Shown piece after piece: positions 7,600 to 12,773 of a stretch of 12,773 bases of DNA. Origin of the DNA: Larix sibirica (taxonomy: Eukaryota > Streptophyta > Pinopsida > Pinales > Pinaceae); contig NWUY0300095896.1 of assembly GCA_004151065.3 (NCBI GenBank), positions 6,520-19,292 of the forward strand, given 5' to 3'. The notes below the pieces were generated by a model. It worked only from the letters and a program-made list of their open reading frames with translations, made no database searches and had not been told where the DNA came from. The translations under genes and the position numbers were made by a program. Numbering within the stretch: position 1 is the stretch's first letter; each line of letters begins with the position of its first letter.

Positions 7600-8112
7600 T
7601 AGAAGGGGAAGAGTGACAGTTTTGGATTTCATGGTAACTCGCCTAAAGCATTTAATTACCAGATGGTGGAGGATGGGAGCAGGGCCGGAACCTGGAATGG
7701 TCGACAATGGCGTTGTTGTTTCATTAGCAGATGAAGGTTTTTGACGTGATCAGTAAAAACATGTTGTCAGGAGGATTAAAAGGTGGGGTTCCCTTTTCTT
7801 AGTGGGGTTTTCCTATTTTCACAGTCGAGGCTGAGGTTTTCCTGGAGTCCCTATCATGGCAGTAGACTCGTCTTTTCCTGCTTGTTTAAAAGTCCCTATT
7901 TTTAGGGTTTATTGGTTTCATAACAATCCCTGTATGTCTCCTATTTTTGGTTGTTTGTGGCCTGGGGTTTTTTTTGGGCACTTCATTTCCAGACAATGTG
8001 CTTATTTCCCCTTGCTTTGTGGGCACAACCATCCCGTGATTCTCTTTCCATCTTTCTTAGTGGGTCATTTTATCAGTGTTTTTTAGTTGAAGGTGGGTTT
8101 TTGAGTTATAAT
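7600..8112 (+). other. Putative LINE 5' UTR
   Basis: About 510 bases between the composition change and the ORF1 ATG. It is rich in G and T with T-runs (for example near 7970-7977). An open frame starts at 7951 in the ORF1 frame, but the peptide before 8113 lacks recognisable features. In non-LTR elements this region normally carries the internal promoter; nothing here lets me point to it. Confidence 0.4.
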
Positions 8113-10040
8113 ATGGGAGACTCAGCACCGACTTCGAATATTTCGGCTTTACAATCTCCAATGGCAACTATCTTCTGGTTGGAGGAGATTGGTATTTTGA
8201 AACTGGATGCCTACTATAAGGACTTACTTAAGGGGAAAAGAACCCTTGTGACCGGCGATAGACACGCGTCTCCGCGTGGTAAAAATGTCGCCAAGAAGGA
8301 ACACTTGTCCATGTCTAATGCCTCGGTTATTCCGGAGGGTTCACTCCCATCTGTGGATAGTTTGCAGGCATTGCCGCGAATGGCTAAGGCGGGCTGTCAG
8401 ATTGGCTCTTCGAGGGTTTCCCGGCGTTTGTTGGAGAAGTGGAGGTGTCGACCGGGAGAAGTCTAGCTTACAATGGGTAGGGATGTTGGTTTGGAGGACC
8501 TGGTGGACTTCAACATGACTGTCCCAGTCGGTAAATTCTCCTATTTCGCTATGAATCGGAAGGATATTGTGAGTTGGGTGACTCGGCGCTGGAACCCTAT
8601 TTTGGGTTATACTCCATATATCTTTGTCATGGCCCGTTGTTGGTTCGGGTTCAAGTTCGAGATGGAATCTTATGCTACTTGTATTTTGGAAAAACTTTGG
8701 CTCAAGGGGGCTGGCAGTTTGATGCTCCAACACTGGAAAATGGATTTCGAACCAAAGAAGGCTATGGTTCATCTTCATCATTTGTGGGTTATTTTACCTA
8801 GTTTACCTTTGGCATTATGGAACCGGGGTGCTTTCGAAGCTATTGGGAACAGTCTTGGTCGCTTCCTTCATGTGGAGGAGGACCCCCTACATGGGATGGA
8901 CCATCGCATGGGACGTTTGCTAGTGGAGGTGGACATATCCTTGGGGCTTATAGATGTTTTGCATATTAACTGGAGGGGCGCAATATGGCCCAGGTTATTG
9001 ACTATTGGGGTATTTTGTTCTGTTGTTCCAATTGCAAGGCGGTTGGCCACTTATGGCGTTAATGTAAGAAGGGCTCTTCATCAAAACGTCCTTCGGATGT
9101 GGATCCTCTTTGGTCTTCCAATGAAGGTAGCGAACGGGAACTTGATTCGACGGGTGGCATGGACAGCTTCTCCAATCGTCTTCCTCCTCCCAGGTCGGAT
9201 TCGTCGATATTAATGCATAAGTTGGAAGCAAAGGACCCCTCTTTCTACCATTCTTTAAATGATTTGGAAATATCGTTTATTAACTCTTTAGAACTCAACA
9301 ATGGGAATGATGGGAACTATGTTGGTCGCCGCTATATCTCTCCCCTGCCATCACATGATTTTGACTCTGCTAAAATTGCTCCTAGTCTTTCTGACGGTAT
9401 GGGAATCTCCCCGGAAGAGCTGACTCCACCCCTTCCTTCCCATTCTCTGGCTTCGACGATACTAATCTCTTCGAATAATGATGTACCTTCGTATATACCT
9501 ACGAATGGGGATGTGGGTTCTTGTCGAGATATATTGGCGAGTACATCTGATACGGTTGGGGGTCTTGGGACTTGTCTCAAGTCGGTGCCCACCCCTCCTC
9601 CACCAAACCTTTCCCAACCTGGGTCATTGTCCAATGTGTTGTTGATCCCCTCCTACTGTGAAATGGTGAAAAAAAACCCTATCCCAGTCTATTTTAAGAA
9701 CCGTGTCGTCGACGTTGCCCCGGACCCTCAACTGGATACTGACCTGAGTCCCGACAATAATGTTTTGGTTTTGGGGTATGTTGCTTTAGCTCTGGTCACC
9801 AGGGTTTTGGATACTCCACCTGATCCTGATCCCACTTCGATGGGTTTCACAAAAGTTGCAAAAGGTGCACGGGCGGGTGGTCTTGCTCTGGATTTCTCCC
9901 CACTAAAGACTCACAATGCTCGCAAGAATAAGAAATTTATTCCCTCGGGGGTGGATGACTCTCTTTGTATCAATGGACTCCCCGCTTCTCTTGAAACTAG
10001 GGCTCTTAGAGGTATTAAAGCCCTTGTCAAGGGTCGATAA
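8113..10040 (+). pseudogene. LINE ORF1 (gag-like RNA-binding protein), broken
   Basis: ORF1 proteins bind the element RNA and form the ribonucleoprotein for target-primed reverse transcription. ATG at 8113 (AATATGG) opens 117 codons, then TAG at 8464-8466. The same frame continues from 8467 with a DUF4283-like domain (about 8521-8977): ARCWFGFKFE, HHLWVILPSLPLALWN, IGNSLGRF, DHRMGRLLVEVD and INWRG. A one-base loss near 8979 shifts the frame, and the new frame reads on to a CCHC zinc knuckle at 9024-9065, itself containing a TAA at 9060-9062. From 9063 the frame is open to TAA at 10038-10040, giving a Pro/Ser/Asp-rich tail with TPPPPN and TPPLPSHS segments. An alternative is that the true start is the ATG at 8473, but the upstream segment shares the frame and is open from 7951. 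Two stops and one frameshift make it non-functional. Confidence 0.82.
9024..9065 (+). other. CCHC zinc knuckle of LINE ORF1
   Basis: The codons read C-S-N-C-K-A-V-G-H-L-W-R-stop-C. All four metal ligands of C-x2-C-x4-H-x4-C are present: Cys at 9024 and 9033, His at 9048, Cys at 9063. The residue before the last Cys is a TAA stop. Zinc knuckles of this type bind nucleic acid. The motif fixes the correct frame after the ORF1 frameshift. Confidence 0.8.
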
Positions 10041-10042
10041 TG
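10038..10042 (+). promoter_or_regulatory. TAATG stop-start overlap between ORF1 and ORF2
   Basis: The ORF1 stop TAA (10038-10040) and the ORF2 start ATG (10040-10042) share one base. The ATG is followed at once by the endonuclease N-terminus (M-x-F-F-SLNIRG), so it is the natural ORF2 start. A TAATG junction of this kind supports coupled termination and reinitiation in the insect LINE SART1; the same use here is inferred. Confidence 0.65.
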
Positions 10043-12773
10043 ATATTTTTCTCCTTGAACATCCGGGGTGTGGGGGGCCTTCCCAAGCAATTGGCTCTCA
10101 AGCGTGTTCTACAAATTATCAATCCGGATTTTGTCTTCCTCTAAGAAACTATGGTGTGCGGGGAGAAGGCACGCTCCTTTTTTAGCAGGATTAAACCTGG
10201 TTGGATGATGTGTGTCGTTGTTGCGATTGGTCTTTCTGGTGGTCTTTTGGCGGCTTGAAACCCTCGGGTTCTACTTTTGAATCCTTTCATTGTATCATTG
10301 GGGATCCTTCTGACTGGTAATTTCAAGAGATGTGAAAAATCTATCAATATTGTGAACTATTATGGTCCCTATTGTGATAGGGAGGTTTTTATGGGACTTG
10401 GCTCGCTCGAGTCACTTACTGGAATTGGAAAATCTAATTCTCGCAGGTGATTTAAATTTTTCATGGGATGTTGCGGAAATTTGGGGCCCTTTGGCCAGAT
10501 TGGACCCACTGGGGGTCTACTTCAAGAATATTTTTACTTCTTACGATTTTGTGGATTTGGAGCCACGCCCTATGGCTCTTACATGGTCTAATGGAAGGAA
10601 AAATGGGGCCATGATATCTAAAGGTATTGATCGTTTTCTCATTTCGGAGTCCCTTCTGGACTGTTTTCAGAACTATCGTTCATGGATTCATCAGATACAC
10701 ATAAGTGACCACCTCCCCATTATTCTCCAATTTGAAACTGAGTCCTCTCCTCAATCTTATCCTTTCAAATTTAACTCAGTTTGGCTGTCTGATCCGGATT
10801 TCAAGGCTGAGGTGAAAAATCATTGGTTGCATGTGGATGTTCCGTTGGAACTCTTTGAGATGGACAAACTGGCTAAGAAACTAAAATCCTTAAAAGGTTT
10901 CACGATTTCTTGGGAGAGGAAAAAGAAAGCTGAGTTGTCTACTGAATTGGAAAGTTTGGAAAGGGAGATTGGTGAACTGTTAAAACTCTCTTATAAGAAT
11001 GGTCTTCTCCCTTCGTGTCGTTCCAGACTCTCCCTTCTCGAGGAGAGGAAGCTCAAAATCTTACATATTCAGGAGGAAACGTGGTGTCAGAAGAGTCGTG
11101 CTATTTGGTTAAAAGTTAGGGACTTGAATACCAAGTTTTTCCACAGATATGCTGACTCTCGCACGATTTAGAACACCATCTGGGATCTAAATGACCATGA
11201 TGGTCGTAGGATTTAGGCGGCAGTCGATTTACAAAAGGAATCTATTTGTCACTTTCAAGATATATACCTTGATCCAAAATCCACGTCTCTGATTGAACAA
11301 TTTAAGATTATCAAAGAGTATCCGCGAATGTTCTCTGATGAGGATGGGGATAAAATTTTTGAGGAGATTTCTCTACTGGAGGTTGAGAATACCTTGAAGT
11401 GTTTCGATAAGGACAAAAGTCTTGGCCCTGATGGATGGATGGTGGAACTTTTTATCTCTTTCTTTGATATTATGGGGGAGGACCTGTGGGCTGCGGTGGA
11501 TGAGTCTCGGCGCCTGGGTCTAGTCTCTGGAGCTCTAAACTCTACCTTTTTGGCTCTCATTCCCAAGTCTTCTCATCCGGAGAATTTCAATCAATTTAAA
11601 CCTGGTCTTTCGAAATTTATCTCGGCTGAACAGTTCGGTTTTCTAGATGATCGGCAGATACTGGATGCGGTTGGGGTGGCCCAAGAGGTGTTTCATAGTA
11701 TTAAACAAAAGCGCTTAAATACACGTACTCTCAAATTGGACTTGGTGAAAGCTTATGATCATTTGGACTGGACCTTTCTTAGATTGATTCTTATTCAGAT
11801 TGGCTTGCCCTAGCGGGTGATGAAATGGATTATGGCATGTATTTCAATTGTGAATTTTGCGGTGCTTATAAATGGCAAGCCATCTAATTTCTTTAAGGCT
11901 TCTCGGGGTCTTAGACAGGGATGCCCTCTCTCGCCTTTACTTTTCCCTCTTTTTATTAAGGGTTTGAGTCTGTCAATCCTTAAAGCTAAGTGTGAAGGCA
12001 ATATTGGTTGTATCAAGGTGGTTGCTGGTATTTCGGTAAGACATACACTTTTGTGGATGATGTTATGCTCTTTGGTTTGGGTATTTTAGCAGAGTGGATT
12101 CAGTATAAGAAAATGTTGGACCTATTCTGTAATGTATCCGGTATGTTGATCAACTATACTAAATCATGTTTTTTTTATCACTCCTTGGATTACAATGTGA
12201 GGCTTTCAATTGGAATGCACCTCCCTTTTGAATTCAAGGAGCTGGTCAGTGATACAAGGTATTTGGGTTTTTTCATCAAGCCATCTAACTACCTCATTAT
12301 GGATTGGTCTTGGCTTTTATCGAGATTTGATAAACAAATTGACCACTGGAGTATGCGCTTTCTATCGTTGGGTGGTAGACTTATTTTGGCTAAATCGGTG
12401 CTTCGGAACTTGGGGGTTTACTGGATTTCACTATGTAAAATTCCCAAATCCATTCTTCGGAGGATGCGCAGGAAGATTTTCAGCTTCATTTGGTCGGGGG
12501 GTGCTGATAAGGAGAAGTTTCATCTGATTAGTCGGTGCTCTTTGGCTCGTCCCCGGGAGCTGGGTGGATAGGATTTTAAAAACCTAGAGTTTTTGGCATG
12601 GCTCAACATGCCAAAATTTTATGGCGAGCTATATTTGAGGAATCCATTTGGAGTTTGGTTATTCGGGGAAAATATTTAAAATCAACCTCGGTGGTTGACT
12701 GTTTTCGCAAGGGGCATCCTTGTTCTAAAGGTGTGTCAAATTTTTGGAATGGACTACTCGGTTCCTTCTCGCT
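10040..12773 (+). pseudogene. LINE ORF2 (APE endonuclease and reverse transcriptase), broken and cut by window edge
   Basis: ORF2 nicks target DNA and copies the element RNA from the nick. Endonuclease: SLNIRG near the start, catalytic Glu in the ET at 10145 (the codon before it is TAA), NYYGPY, GDLN at 10446-10457, TWSNGR, IDRFLIS and SDH at 10704-10712. Reverse transcriptase: SLGPDG near 11430, ALIPK, FISAEQFGF, LKLDLVKAYD with the motif A Asp at 11739-11741, GLRQGCPLSP near 11905-11940, and FVDD at 12050-12061. Then LSLGGRLILAKSVL and the start of the C-terminal region. Stops lie at 10142, 10256, 11169, 11214, 11811 and 12569. Frame changes are one extra base near 10391 and one base lost in each of two T-runs (12049-12052, 12590-12594). 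The finger region between FNQFKP and GLSKFIS is missing. The final stretch from 12595 is open to the edge. Confidence 0.88.

Larger units (their letters stand above)
7600..12773 (+). mobile_element. L1-like plant LINE (non-LTR retrotransposon), decayed, 3' end outside window
   Basis: The order is 5' UTR, ORF1 with DUF4283-like domain and zinc knuckle, then ORF2 with APE endonuclease and reverse transcriptase, as in plant L1 elements. The left boundary is estimated from a change in composition near 7600. The right end, poly(A) tail and target duplication lie beyond the window, so the left end cannot be confirmed. Coding capacity is lost: eight in-frame stops (8464, 9060, 10142, 10256, 11169, 11214, 11811, 12569), frameshifts near 8979, 10391, 12049-12052 and 12590-12594, and a missing RT block near 11600. 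Long surviving open segments suggest moderate rather than great age. No LTRs, integrase or protease are present. Confidence 0.88.

Noticed and set aside
8341-9634. Minus-strand frames of 60-146 codons across the LINE ORF1
   Set aside because: They lie opposite recognisable ORF1 domains and show no motif of their own.
11255-11566. Minus-strand 103-codon frame
   Set aside because: It is antisense to the reverse transcriptase N-terminal region.

Overview
This is nuclear DNA from a seed plant. The evidence is a plant-specific DCD-domain gene with plant-type introns (AT-rich, GT-AG), a plant L1-like LINE whose first ORF has a DUF4283-type domain, and AT-rich intergenic sequence full of old repeats. 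The LINE ORF2 wording around the FVDD box and the large AT-rich introns suggest a gymnosperm, possibly a conifer. That is an impression from sequence style and I cannot prove it here. No prokaryotic, organellar, CRISPR or rRNA/tRNA gene signal is visible.

Layout. Bases 1-560 hold a diverged tandem repeat with a period of about 163-182 bp. Bases 480-1026 contain long open frames on both strands that I cannot assign. Bases 1030-3540 are AT-rich intergenic DNA with only short repeats and hairpins. Bases 3568-6855 carry one minus-strand gene: an ATG-free leader exon with a TATA box and telo-box upstream, a leader intron, and three coding exons encoding a 412-residue protein. That protein has a Lys-rich N-terminus, a DCD domain split by a 1.3-kb intron, and a Tyr/Pro/Arg-rich tail. 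The 1.3-kb intron holds a 111-115 bp tandem duplication, a tRNA-derived SINE (A and B boxes) flanked by perfect 12-bp direct repeats, and a 225-bp segment between 14-bp direct repeats. Bases 6900-7600 are the promoter and intergenic region.

Bases 7600-12773 are a plus-strand non-LTR retrotransposon that runs off the right edge, placed head-to-head with the DCD gene. It retains a recognisable ORF1 (DUF4283-like RNA-binding domain, CCHC zinc knuckle, Pro/Ser-rich tail) and ORF2 (APE-type endonuclease, reverse transcriptase, start of the C-terminal region). ORF1 and ORF2 overlap by one base as TAATG. The element is dead: I count eight in-frame stops, four single-base frameshifts, and a missing block of about 20 codons in the RT.

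The DCD gene is the only gene here that looks functional. No undescribed multi-gene system is evident. The points most worth checking are the TAATG junction, the decay pattern of the LINE, and the SINE nested in the intron.
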